A DNA stretch of 26,702 nt from CAZEWZ01 sp964516765 (lineage in GTDB: Bacteria; Bacteroidota; Bacteroidia; Flavobacteriales; UBA7430), in assembly GCA_964516765.1 (NCBI GenBank), contig CAZEWZ010000024.1, forward strand, positions 1-26,702. Direction: 5' to 3'. Positions 1-8,921 of this stretch are shown here, piece after piece. A program made the position numbers and the translations under genes. Under the pieces are notes generated by a model that did not search any database, was not told where the DNA came from, and saw only the letters and a list, made by a program, of their open reading frames with translations. Positions within the stretch are counted from its first letter, which is position 1, and the number at the start of each line of letters is the position of its first letter.

Positions 1-6
1 ATCTAA

Positions 7-37
7 TTGGCTTTCTTATATTGCGAAGATAAGTTTC
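7..37 (+). promoter_or_regulatory. Weak candidate promoter for the secreted anchor-L protein
   Basis: A TTG at 7-9 is followed after 20 bp by TAAGTTTC (30-37), one mismatch from the Bacteroidota -7 element TAnnTTTG. It lies about 45 bp upstream of the ATG at 82. The element is degenerate and close to the window edge, so this is only a candidate. Confidence 0.25.
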
Positions 38-81
38 ATGTCAAATAATTATTAACCATTTGATTATTTTATAATTTAATT

Positions 82-2316
82 ATGATGTTCAAGTTTTTTG
101 CTTTTGTATTTTTATTTTTTCATTATTTGTCATTTTCTCAGATTATTGGTAATTGCAATGCCCCATACAATAACGCAGACGGTTTAGTGAATATTTTAGT
201 TGGAGAGGGAGTTGAGTTTTCAAATGCAGTATTTTCTGGATTTGATTGTTCTGCTGGTCTTTTTAATGGAACATCAAATATTGGTTTTGAATCTGGTTTG
301 GTAATGGCCACTGACGGTTTAGAAAGTATTGGTCCAGGAGTTGGTGGTGGGTTTGGAACTATTCCAGGAGTAGATGCTGATTTAACTCTTCAACTTCAAA
401 TGGTAGGAGCAACAGCTACAAATGTGAATAATTTGATTGTAATTGAGTTTGATTTTATCCCTACCTCTGATGTAGTTACATTTGAATATGTTTTTGCATC
501 TAATGAGTATCCTGGATATACCTGCTCACAATTTAATGATATTTTTGGATTTTTTCTTTCAGGTCCCGGAATCATAGGGGGTTTTTCAAATAATGCAATA
601 AATATTGCTTTGGTTCCAGATCCCAACAATCTCGATGAATATACTGATACTCCCGTTATAATAAATACCATAAACTCTGGTGTTTCGTCCTCTGGCGATT
701 CCTCTCCATGTGACAATATTGATCCAAATTGGACTGATTACTCTATTTTTTTTACTGACAATTCAGCAGCTACAACAGTCTCTTACCCAGGTTTTACTGT
801 ACCATTAATTGCAACAGCAAATGTTATCGCTTGTGAGACTTATCACATTAAACTAGCTGTAGCCGATTGTGCTGACGGTGCTTTGAATTCTGCTGTTTTT
901 TTACAGGAAAATTCTTTTAATTCACCACCACCAATCGAATATATAATTGAATCTAATTTGGTATCCGTATTAAACCCCAACTCAACTTACATCGATAATT
1001 TATATGAGGGATGTGGATCTGCTTCTATCATATTTGAGCGTCCAGAAGGAATTGACGGTGATATTGTTTTTGATTATCAAGTTACTGGGTCAGCAATTCA
1101 AAACACAGACTATATTATTACAAATGCAGGGTTTAATCAAATTACTATGTTAAATGGCCAGCCAAATATTTCTTTAGATGTTCTTACTATTGAAGATTTA
1201 ACGGCTGAACCTGTTGAAGAAATAATTATTGAAATTTTACCTGTTGATTATGGATGTTATGAATCAAATCCTGATACCATTGAATTTGAACTTTTCGATC
1301 AACCAGAATTGTTTTTATCCGTATCGCAGGATGTATTGTTAGATTGCCCGGGTGATGAAGCTATCCTCAATTCTTTGGCAACAGGAGGTGTAGGAGGCTT
1401 GATGGAAGAACCTTTTTCTGTTCCTCCATATCTGTACCAATGGATTGAATTATCTCAGGGTCCAAATTTGGTTGCTTCTCCAGATATTCCATCTAATTAT
1501 TGCATTCAAGCTACTGATGTTTGTGGTCAGACAGTTTCAGATTGTATTTTTGTGGATGTAGAAACTTATGAAGATTTGATTATTAGTTCAGATATTGTTT
1601 ATACTTGTTATAATGAAATCGAAGAATTGTGTCTTAACACAGAAGGCGGTAATGCTCCATTTTCGTTCTTGTGGTCAAACGGGTCAGATGAGATCTGTAT
1701 TGAAGATCTACCAGGTGTATATTCTATTTTGGTCATAGACGAATGTGGAATAGAAGAGATTTCTTCAGCAGAAATTTATTTAGATGCGGCGCCTGAGGTT
1801 ATATTTGATGTTTATCAAATGCCTGATGAAAACTTTGGAGTTCAAATCAATAATTTCACTGGTCCTTTAGATGATCTTTCATATTTGTGGGACTTCGGAG
1901 ATGGTGTTGAGACGGAATTAAGTGATCCAGAAACTCATTTTTATCAGGAATCAGGAGAGTATAGTATAACATTATCAGTAACTACCGAAATCAATAATTG
2001 CTTCAATGAATCCTCTCAAGTTGTCCAACTAGCACCCTTATACTATTTTTATACTGCTAATTCTTTTACTCCAAATAATGACCTAATTAATGATACTTTT
2101 GGACCATCAGTTGTAGGTTTTGAGACTTTTGAAATGTATATATTCGACCGTTGGGGTAAACAGGTTTTTTATACAGATGATATAGCTAATAAGTGGCGTG
2201 GGAACTATAACTCTATTGAATTGCAAATGGACAGTTATGCATATTTAATAAACATTAAGAAATATTTTGATGATACTATTTACCAAGAATCTGGTCCTGT
2301 TACGATTATTAGATAA
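82..2316 (+). CDS. Secreted choice-of-anchor-L / PKD protein with T9SS type B sorting domain
   Basis: This is a 744-residue protein, probably exported and surface-attached or released by the type IX secretion system. Residues 1-20 form a hydrophobic Sec signal peptide ending in FSQ. Residues about 25-290 match the choice-of-anchor L domain: a Gly-rich start with a GLVMATDG stretch, then EYVFASNEY and an NDIFGFFLSGPG motif. A Calx-beta-like segment (about 300-405) and Cys-rich repeats follow. A PKD domain (about 585-645, with WDFGDG) comes next. The C-terminus (about 655-744, with TANSFTPNND and FDRWGKQVF) is the gliding-motility-associated CHU_C type B signal. In known systems type B cargo often uses a PorP/SprF-like partner; none is encoded nearby. 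Two tandem ATGs (82 and 85) could start it. Adhesion is the likely role by family; the ligand is unknown. Confidence 0.88.
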   Translation: MMFKFFAFVFLFFHYLSFSQIIGNCNAPYNNADGLVNILVGEGVEFSNAVFSGFDCSAGLFNGTSNIGFESGLVMATDGLESIGPGVGGGFGTIPGVDADLTLQLQMVGATATNVNNLIVIEFDFIPTSDVVTFEYVFASNEYPGYTCSQFNDIFGFFLSGPGIIGGFSNNAINIALVPDPNNLDEYTDTPVIINTINSGVSSSGDSSPCDNIDPNWTDYSIFFTDNSAATTVSYPGFTVPLIATANVIACETYHIKLAVADCADGALNSAVFLQENSFNSPPPIEYIIESNLVSVLNPNSTYIDNLYEGCGSASIIFERPEGIDGDIVFDYQVTGSAIQNTDYIITNAGFNQITMLNGQPNISLDVLTIEDLTAEPVEEIIIEILPVDYGCYESNPDTIEFELFDQPELFLSVSQDVLLDCPGDEAILNSLATGGVGGLMEEPFSVPPYLYQWIELSQGPNLVASPDIPSNYCIQATDVCGQTVSDCIFVDVETYEDLIISSDIVYTCYNEIEELCLNTEGGNAPFSFLWSNGSDEICIEDLPGVYSILVIDECGIEEISSAEIYLDAAPEVIFDVYQMPDENFGVQINNFTGPLDDLSYLWDFGDGVETELSDPETHFYQESGEYSITLSVTTEINNCFNESSQVVQLAPLYYFYTANSFTPNNDLINDTFGPSVVGFETFEMYIFDRWGKQVFYTDDIANKWRGNYNSIELQMDSYAYLINIKKYFDDTIYQESGPVTIIR

Positions 2317-2324
2317 CCAAAAAG

Positions 2325-2348
2325 CCCAATATGAATATTGGGTTTTTT
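2325..2348. terminator. Bidirectional intrinsic terminator
   Basis: CCCAATA (2325-2331), a TGAA loop and TATTGGG (2336-2342) form a perfect 7-bp hairpin. It is followed by six T on the plus strand. On the minus strand the hairpin runs into CTTTTTGG. It sits between the convergent anchor-L gene and lpdA, 8 bp after the former's stop codon, so it can end both transcripts. Confidence 0.85.
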
Positions 2349-2365
2349 AATGAAAATAAAAAGTA

Positions 2366-3754
2366 TTACATGTGAATTACTTCGTCATATGCATCTGCTA
2401 CCGCTTCCATAACTGCCTCACTCATAGTGGGGTGAGGGTGAACTGATTTGAGTATTTCATGTCCTGTAGTCTCAAGTTTACGGGCTACAACTGCCTCAGC
2501 AATCATTTCAGTTACATTACTTCCAATCATATGACAACCTAACCACTCACCGTATTTGGCGTCAAATATCACTTTCACAAATCCGTCTTTATGGCCTGCA
2601 GCACTTGCTTTACCCGAAGCAGAAAAGGGAAACTTCCCTACTTTTATTTCATATCCAGCATCAATAGCCGCTTGTTCTGAGTAGCCTACTGACGAAATTT
2701 CTGGAGATGCATATGTACATCCTGGAATATTGTTCATATTCATGGGGTCTACATTTATTCCTGAAATTCTTTCAACACAATTGATACCTTCCGCAGAAGC
2801 AACATGCGCCAAGGAAGGACCAGGTATCACATCTCCAATTGCAAAATAACCTGGGATATTTGTTTGATAATAGTCATTCACCAATATTTTTCCTTTGTCT
2901 GTAGCAATCCCAACATCTTCTAGACCGATATTTTTTATATTGGCTTCAATTCCCACTGCAGATAAAATAATATCTGCTTCAAGAGTTTCTTCGCCTTTTT
3001 TTGTTTTTATAGTGGCTTTACATAGTTTGCCGTTTAGATCTACTTTTTCTACAGAAGAACTCGTCATAACATTTATACCGGACTTTTTAAATGATCTTTC
3101 TAATTGTTTTGAAATATCCTTATCCTCTAGAGGGACTATGTTTGGTAAGTATTCAACCAATGTAACATTTGTACCCATTGTATTATAAAAGTACGCAAAT
3201 TCGACTCCTATAGCTCCGGAACCAACAACGATCATCTTTTTGGGTATTTCTTTTAAAGTCATAGCGTCTCTGTAGCCAATTATTTTTTTTCCATCTTGAG
3301 GAAGGTTTGGTAAATGGCGAGATCTAGCACCGGTAGCAATAATAATATTTTTTGCGGAATGCACTGTACTATTTCCTTTTTGGTTGGTGACCGTTACTTT
3401 TTTTCCAGTATTAACTTTACCGGTACCCATCAAAACTTCAATCTTATTTTTTTTCATTAAGAACTCGATTCCTTTACTCATTTCTCCAGCTATATCTCGA
3501 CTTCTTTTAATGACTGAGCTAAAGTCAGCTTCAGCCTTAGAAACCTTTATTCCATAATCTGCTGCGTGGTTAATATATTCAAAAACTTGAGCACTTTTTA
3601 AAAGCGCCTTTGTTGGAATACATCCCCAGTTTAAGCAAACTCCTCCAAGACTTTCCTTCTCAACAATAGCGGTTTTTAATCCAAGTTGAGAAGCGCGAAT
3701 GGCTGTTACATATCCTCCTGGGCCACTACCTACTACTATTAAATCAAAATTCAT
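2366..3754 (-). CDS. lpdA: Dihydrolipoyl dehydrogenase (E3)
   Basis: This flavoprotein disulfide reductase reoxidises the dihydrolipoyl groups of the 2-oxoacid dehydrogenase complexes (pyruvate, 2-oxoglutarate or branched-chain) and of glycine cleavage, passing electrons to NAD+. The 462-residue length is normal. The N-terminal FAD dinucleotide fold shows VGSGPGG (8-14). The redox pair is C40/C45 in GGVCLNWGC. A second GxGxxG fold (VVGSGAIGVEFA) binds NAD. The C-terminal dimerisation domain has HPHPTMSE, with H441 and E446 as the catalytic dyad contributed across the dimer. It stands alone, divergent from valS; no E1 or E2 gene is in the window, so its partner complex cannot be told. Confidence 0.97.
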   Translation of the reverse strand: MNFDLIVVGSGPGGYVTAIRASQLGLKTAIVEKESLGGVCLNWGCIPTKALLKSAQVFEYINHAADYGIKVSKAEADFSSVIKRSRDIAGEMSKGIEFLMKKNKIEVLMGTGKVNTGKKVTVTNQKGNSTVHSAKNIIIATGARSRHLPNLPQDGKKIIGYRDAMTLKEIPKKMIVVGSGAIGVEFAYFYNTMGTNVTLVEYLPNIVPLEDKDISKQLERSFKKSGINVMTSSSVEKVDLNGKLCKATIKTKKGEETLEADIILSAVGIEANIKNIGLEDVGIATDKGKILVNDYYQTNIPGYFAIGDVIPGPSLAHVASAEGINCVERISGINVDPMNMNNIPGCTYASPEISSVGYSEQAAIDAGYEIKVGKFPFSASGKASAAGHKDGFVKVIFDAKYGEWLGCHMIGSNVTEMIAEAVVARKLETTGHEILKSVHPHPTMSEAVMEAVADAYDEVIHM

Positions 3755-3950
3755 ATTTTAATGTGTTTAGTTGAATTGACTGTGAGTAAAGTTATGAATT
3801 TGTTTTTATTTTTTGCATTCCTAAACAAGTAGTTTATTAGGATCTTAGAAATCAATAAAAATTAGGTATTAATATCTATATTCGTACTATTTGTAATGTA
3901 ATCTAAAACCTAAATTATTAAATTGCGTAAATTTTTAAAGTTAATTATCG

Positions 3951-6581
3951 ATGGGAATTCCTAAAAAATACGATCCTCAATTAGTCGAAGATAAATGGTA
4001 TCAGTATTGGATTGACAATGGGTACTTTTCTTCTAAACCTGATCACAGAGAATCATATACTATTGTTATTCCTCCTCCCAATGTTACTGGAGTTCTTCAC
4101 ATGGGACATATGTTAAACAATACATTGCAGGATGTTTTAATTCGTCGTGCAAGAATGTTGGGGAAAAACGCGTGTTGGGTCCCTGGTACTGATCATGCTT
4201 CAATTGCTACAGAAGCTAAAGTTGTTCAAAAATTAAACAGTGAAGGTATATCCAAAGATGATTTGACTCGGGAAGAGTTTCTATACCATGCATGGGAATG
4301 GAAGGAGAAGCATGGAGTGATTATTTTAAATCAACTAAAAAAACTAGGTGCATCTTGCGATTGGGACCGAACTTCTTTTACCATGGATGATTCACTTTCT
4401 GCTTCTGTTCTAGAGGTGTTTGTTGATATGTATAAAAAAGGACATATCTATAGAGGCTTTCGAATGGTTAATTGGGATCCCGTTGCAAAAACCACTGTTT
4501 CTGATGAAGAAGTTATTCACAAAGAATTAAATTCCAAGTTGTATTATGTTTCTTATAATATACTTAACTCTGATGAAAAAGTTGTTATTGCAACAACCAG
4601 ACCTGAAACCATACTTGGTGATACAGCTATATGTGTCCATCCCAATGACACTCGATATAGTCATTTAAAAGGTCGAAAAGCAATTGTTCCTATTTCTGGA
4701 CGAGTCATTCCTATAATTGAAGACGAATATGTAGATATTGAATTTGGAACAGGTTGTCTTAAGATTACACCTGCTCACGATCAAAATGACAAAGTCATTG
4801 GAGAGAGACACGGATTGCCTGTAATTGATCTTTTAAATGATGATGCAAGCCTAAATGAATATGGACTTCACTATAAAGGTAAAGATCGTTTTCTAGTTCG
4901 CAATGAAATTGCCAAAGAATTGGATTCTTTAGGCTTATTAATTAAAACAGAACATTACTTAACAAAAGTGGGATACTCTGAGCGAACTGATGCTGTCATT
5001 GAACCAAAAGTATCCATTCAATGGTTTATGAAAATGGATAATTTAGCTAGTCCTGCATTAGATGCAGTTATGAATGATGATGTGCAATTGGTTCCAGCTA
5101 AATTTAAAAATACCTATCGACATTGGATGGAGAATGTTCATGATTGGTGCATTTCTCGCCAACTTTGGTGGGGTCATCAAATTCCTGCCTTTTTTTATGG
5201 AGAAGGCTTGAATGATTTTGTGGTAGCTAAATCTATCGATGAGGCATTTTTTATAGCCAAAGAGATTCCTGGTAATTCTCATTTAAAAATTGGGGACCTC
5301 AAGCAAGATGAGGATGTATTAGATACGTGGTTCTCTTCCTCATTATGGCCTATTTCTGTATTTAATGGGATTATGGAACCTGACAATAATGAAATTAATT
5401 ATTATTACCCCACCAATGATCTTGTTACCGCACCTGAGATTCTATTTTTCTGGGTTGCTAGGATGACCTTAATGGGATATGAATATAGAGGATCCAAACC
5501 ATTTAATAATGTATACCTGACTGGAATTGTTCGCGACAAACAAGGTCGGAAAATGTCTAAGTCTCTAGGGAATTCTCCAGATCCTATCGAATTGATGAAA
5601 AAATATGGAGCAGATGGAGTACGTGTGGGGATGCTATTTTGTTCCCCTGCGGGAAATGATTTACCCTTTGATGAATCTCTATGTGAGCAAGGTAGAAACT
5701 TTTCTAATAAAATATGGAATGCATTCCGATTGGTAAAAGGTTGGGAGATTTCAGACATGGAGCAACCCGATTCATGCAAGATTGCAATTGAATGGTTCGA
5801 TGCAAAACTCAACCAAAACCTTTCTTCTATTAATGAAAATTACGATAAGTTTAGAATTTCCGAGGTCTTGATGACAGTGTACAAACTAATTTGGGATGAT
5901 TTCTGCTCTTCTTATCTAGAAATGATTAAGCCCAGGTATCAAAAACCTATCGATTCTTTTACATTAGCTTCCACTTTAGAATTGTTTGAATCTTTATTAA
6001 AAATATTACATCCCTTTATGCCATTTATCTCCGAAGAAATTTGGTCGTTAATAAGTGATCGGAAGACTTCTGAAAATCGAATAATTATTGCCCCATGGCC
6101 TGAGCTCAACCTGATAAATGATAAGATTATTTTAGATCAAGAAGTTGCAAATCAAGTTATTACAAGTATTCGATCTATTAGAAAGGAAAATAATATAGCG
6201 AACAAAGATTCCTTAAAATTATTTGTGAAACGTAATGAAGAAATTAATGAAGCATTCGATTCTATTATTTCCAAACTAGGTAATTTATCTACTTTGAACT
6301 ATGTCGAATCAAAAGTTGAAGGTGCTATTTCCTTCAGAGTCAAATCTAACGAGTATTATATCCCTGTTTCTGGAGCAGTAAATATTGAGGCTGAACGAAA
6401 GACTCTTTCGCGGGAACTTACATATTTTGAGGGTTTTCTGAATTCTGTAACAAAGAAATTAAGTAATGAAAGTTTTGTGAATAATGCTCCAGATCAAGTG
6501 ATTCAAAATGAACGAAAGAAACAGGCAGATGCCTCTGCCAAGATTAAAACAATCACACAACAGCTAAATGCTTTAGGTTAG
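3951..6581 (+). CDS. valS: Valyl-tRNA synthetase
   Basis: A class I aminoacyl-tRNA synthetase that charges tRNA-Val and edits mischarged threonine. The 876 residues show the Rossmann HIGH-type motif HMGH at 50-53 (preceded by PPPNVTG), a CP1 editing insertion in the middle third (with ATTRPETILGDTA), and the KMSKS loop at 534-538. These are followed by an anticodon-binding helical domain. The C-terminal 60-70 residues are charged and helical, as expected for the ValRS tRNA-binding coiled coil, which separates it from IleRS. It is monocistronic: lpdA diverges upstream and a terminator hairpin spans its stop codon. No frame disruption is seen. Confidence 0.97.
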   Translation: MGIPKKYDPQLVEDKWYQYWIDNGYFSSKPDHRESYTIVIPPPNVTGVLHMGHMLNNTLQDVLIRRARMLGKNACWVPGTDHASIATEAKVVQKLNSEGISKDDLTREEFLYHAWEWKEKHGVIILNQLKKLGASCDWDRTSFTMDDSLSASVLEVFVDMYKKGHIYRGFRMVNWDPVAKTTVSDEEVIHKELNSKLYYVSYNILNSDEKVVIATTRPETILGDTAICVHPNDTRYSHLKGRKAIVPISGRVIPIIEDEYVDIEFGTGCLKITPAHDQNDKVIGERHGLPVIDLLNDDASLNEYGLHYKGKDRFLVRNEIAKELDSLGLLIKTEHYLTKVGYSERTDAVIEPKVSIQWFMKMDNLASPALDAVMNDDVQLVPAKFKNTYRHWMENVHDWCISRQLWWGHQIPAFFYGEGLNDFVVAKSIDEAFFIAKEIPGNSHLKIGDLKQDEDVLDTWFSSSLWPISVFNGIMEPDNNEINYYYPTNDLVTAPEILFFWVARMTLMGYEYRGSKPFNNVYLTGIVRDKQGRKMSKSLGNSPDPIELMKKYGADGVRVGMLFCSPAGNDLPFDESLCEQGRNFSNKIWNAFRLVKGWEISDMEQPDSCKIAIEWFDAKLNQNLSSINENYDKFRISEVLMTVYKLIWDDFCSSYLEMIKPRYQKPIDSFTLASTLELFESLLKILHPFMPFISEEIWSLISDRKTSENRIIIAPWPELNLINDKIILDQEVANQVITSIRSIRKENNIANKDSLKLFVKRNEEINEAFDSIISKLGNLSTLNYVESKVEGAISFRVKSNEYYIPVSGAVNIEAERKTLSRELTYFEGFLNSVTKKLSNESFVNNAPDQVIQNERKKQADASAKIKTITQQLNALG

Positions 6582-6592
6582 GCATTTTTTTT
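6566..6592 (+). terminator. Intrinsic terminator overlapping the valS stop codon
   Basis: AAATGC (6566-6571) pairs with GCATTT (6582-6587), extendable by a G-T and an A-T pair. The T-run continues to 6592. The valS stop (TAG, 6579-6581) lies on the loop side, so the 5' arm of the hairpin is coding sequence. Confidence 0.55.
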
Positions 6593-6630
6593 ATTGTGGA
6601 GTTAAATTATTCTACTTCGATTTATTATTG

Positions 6631-6638
6631 TAGTTTCG
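6631..6638 (+). promoter_or_regulatory. Candidate -7 element for the DEAD-box helicase
   Basis: TAGTTTCG is one mismatch from TAnnTTTG and is followed by CCGCC. No clear TTG sits at the expected -33 position. If used, it gives a leader of about 80-90 nt before the ATG at 6728. Confidence 0.3.
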
Positions 6639-6727
6639 CCGCCTGCTAATACTCTTGTTTATCTGTCTCTATGACGCTGTCGAAAAGGTTGAGTGTTAGT
6701 TATTTATTAACTACATAATCTAAAGAT

Positions 6728-8449
6728 ATGAATCAGGATTTTATTGCACTTGGACTCGAAGAAGTAATAGTTCAAGCTGTCGACCACTTAGGTTTTGAAA
6801 AGCCAACACCCGTTCAAGAAAAATGTATTCCCATTGTCTTAAATGATGATACCGATCTTGTAGCTCTTGCCCAAACAGGTACTGGAAAGACTGCCTCCTT
6901 TGGGCTTCCTTTGATTCAAAAAATAAACAATGACAACAAAAATACACAAGCATTAGTTCTGGCACCAACACGTGAATTGTGTATTCAAATTACAGGGGAT
7001 TTAAAGAATTTTGCTAAATTTAAAAAAACCAATGTTGTAGCTGTATATGGTGGTGCTAGTATTACTGAACAAGCACGAACTCTTAAAAGGGGAGCCCAAA
7101 TTATAGTTGCTACTCCCGGTCGTCTTCAAGACATGATTAATAGAAGATTAGTAAATCTATCTCATATTGATTTCTTGGTTTTGGATGAGGCAGATGAAAT
7201 GCTTAATATGGGATTTCAAGAAGCTATAGATGAAATTCTTGAGACTGCCTCTAAAGATAGAAACACTTGGTTGTATTCCGCTACCATGCCTATATCTGTC
7301 TCTAAAATTGCTTCTAATTATATGAATAATCCTGTTGAGGTCACTTGCGGTACTAAAAATCAAGCTGCATCTACTGTTGACCATGGATATTACTTAATAG
7401 ATCATAGAGATCGTTATAAAGTATTAAGAAGAATTGTGGATTCTCATCCGTCAATATATGCAATTATATTCTGCCGAACTCGAGCGGAGACTCAAAGTGT
7501 TGCAGAACGCCTTCAATCAGATGGTTATAATACAGGAGGCCTTCACGGAGACATGTCTCAGGACCAGAGAGATAGTGTAATGAAACAATTCAAAACAAAA
7601 AATATTAGTATTCTTGTAGCTACAGATGTAGCTTCTAGGGGAATTGATGTTGACGATATTAGTCATGTAATTCATTATCAACTTCCAGATGATTTAGAAG
7701 TCTATACACATCGAAGTGGTCGAACAGGACGAGCAGGAAAAGAAGGGACTTCATTAGCTATCGTTGGTGGGAAAGATAAATATAAGCTGGGACAGATTGA
7801 GCGAACTATTAATCGTCGTATCGATCGAAAAATGGTTCCCTCAGGTGAGGAAGTAATGAATTCAATGGTTATGAAATCTATGAATGATTTACTGAATACA
7901 AAAATTCATACTCAGGCATTAAAGCCATTTACTGAGTCAATTCATGATATTTCTCAAAAAATAACAACTACTGAACTATTAGAAAAATTTATTTCTCTTT
8001 CCTCTTCAAAAATTTTAAGTTTTTACAGTGATTCACAAGATTTAAATTCTTCAGGCAGAAGAAATGATAAATCAACCGATTCAGAAAGAGTTTTTATTAA
8101 TATCGGTGAAAAAGATGGTTTTGATTGGGCGACATTGAAAGATCTATTACGTGATAAAACTTCTTTGACTAACGAAGATTTTGGGGGTGTTGATGTGAAG
8201 GGGTCTTTCTCCTTTTTTAATGTTTCTAAGACAAAACTACCTAATGTTTTTGAAGCCTTTGAAGGTTTTACAATTGGTGATAGAGAAGTTAGTTTGGAAA
8301 TAACTAAAAAATCTAAATCTCCTGATCGTCGAGGAGGTAAATCTAGTAGAGGAAGCTCTTCCGGTAAATCCTGGTCTAATGAGCGTAAAAGAAGTAGGTC
8401 AAGAGATCGGAGTAGTGGATCAAAAACCCGAAGAGAAAGAAGACGTTAG
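6728..8449 (+). CDS. DEAD-box ATP-dependent RNA helicase (DeaD/CsdA-like)
   Basis: An ATP-dependent RNA helicase, likely acting in ribosome assembly, mRNA remodelling or cold adaptation. The RecA1 domain carries the Q motif (PTPVQ, Q30), motif I QTGTGKT (49-55), PTREL (80-84), DEAD (153-156) and SAT (184-186). The RecA2 domain ends with HRSGRTGRAG. Residues about 452-525 resemble the DbpA-type RNA-binding domain (VFINIGEKDG at its start). The last 45 or so residues are very rich in Arg, Ser, Lys and Gly, including RSRSRDRSS, and look disordered and RNA-binding. The 573-residue length fits the DeaD/CsdA class rather than the shorter RhlE forms. The leader is about 146 bp after valS and the gene appears monocistronic. 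Confidence 0.93.
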   Translation: MNQDFIALGLEEVIVQAVDHLGFEKPTPVQEKCIPIVLNDDTDLVALAQTGTGKTASFGLPLIQKINNDNKNTQALVLAPTRELCIQITGDLKNFAKFKKTNVVAVYGGASITEQARTLKRGAQIIVATPGRLQDMINRRLVNLSHIDFLVLDEADEMLNMGFQEAIDEILETASKDRNTWLYSATMPISVSKIASNYMNNPVEVTCGTKNQAASTVDHGYYLIDHRDRYKVLRRIVDSHPSIYAIIFCRTRAETQSVAERLQSDGYNTGGLHGDMSQDQRDSVMKQFKTKNISILVATDVASRGIDVDDISHVIHYQLPDDLEVYTHRSGRTGRAGKEGTSLAIVGGKDKYKLGQIERTINRRIDRKMVPSGEEVMNSMVMKSMNDLLNTKIHTQALKPFTESIHDISQKITTTELLEKFISLSSSKILSFYSDSQDLNSSGRRNDKSTDSERVFINIGEKDGFDWATLKDLLRDKTSLTNEDFGGVDVKGSFSFFNVSKTKLPNVFEAFEGFTIGDREVSLEITKKSKSPDRRGGKSSRGSSSGKSWSNERKRSRSRDRSSGSKTRRERRR

Positions 8450-8466
8450 TTAAGGAGTGTATTTTT

Positions 8467-8493
8467 AACTATATTATTGAATCAATAGTTTTT
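8467..8493 (+). terminator. Possible weak terminator after the helicase
   Basis: AACTAT (8467-8472) can pair with ATAGTT (8485-8490), with T residues continuing after the 3' arm. The stem is A/T-only apart from one C-G pair, so its strength is doubtful. Confidence 0.3.
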
Positions 8494-8556
8494 ATGATAT
8501 TAAATATATTTATAAATTATATAAAGATTTTTTTTTCCGATATTAATTATTCTTAT

Positions 8557-8782
8557 TACTAGAGGTAATAAATTTTTATAAAGTTTGAATATATTACTTA
8601 GGGTTTGTATTTAAATTTACATGATAAGAATTTGAATAATATTTCTTAATCATTAAAGACTTTGTTTTTATCTCTTTGAGTTTTAATTTAGGCTTCAGGA
8701 GCTTTAATGATTATAAAGAAATTCAACAATATTTAATCGACTTTAATTTGTTAGCAGCTCACTTTTATTATTACCTCTAATA
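8557..8782. repeat. Long-range inverted repeat, 15 bp arms
   Basis: The left arm is TACTAGAGGTAATAA (8557-8571) and the right arm is TTATTACCTCTAATA (8768-8782). They are complementary at 14 of 15 positions, including 12 consecutive ones, and are separated by 196 bp. The arms are the most G/C-containing parts of their surroundings. Confidence 0.55.
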
Positions 8783-8921
8783 GCATTTATTCAATTATTA
8801 TACAATATGATATCATGATTTTTGAAATTATTTTTTCTTCTTTGAAGTTTTATTTTCATGTAGTTAAAAATACTGAGGAACATCTATAATCTCCATAGTT
8901 ACTGCAATTACACAAAAGATT

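Larger units (their letters stand above)
8450..8921. other. Very AT-rich non-coding gap between convergent genes
   Basis: These 472 bp lie between the ends of the helicase and the phosphoribosyltransferase. I see no convincing gene; the longest reading frames are short and simply follow base composition. The gap holds a possible terminator at 8467-8493, a 15-bp inverted repeat (8557-8571 and 8768-8782), and a 10-bp perfect palindrome ATGATATCAT at 8807-8816. A 4-bp hairpin with T-runs (CTTCTTTGAAG) lies around 8838-8848. Because both flanking genes end here, it need not hold their promoters. Confidence 0.6.

Noticed and set aside
5405..5812. 135-codon open frame antisense to valS
   Set aside because: It lies wholly within the conserved valS coding sequence and shows no recognisable domain; similar antisense frames occur within several other genes here.
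8494..8562. 22-residue open frame in the AT-rich spacer
   Set aside because: The peptide is mostly Ile, Phe, Asn and Tyr, as AT-rich sequence gives by chance, and nothing supports a start site.
8807..8816. Palindrome ATGATATCAT as an operator
   Set aside because: It is short, A/T-rich, and lies between convergent gene ends far from any start, so a regulatory role is unsupported.
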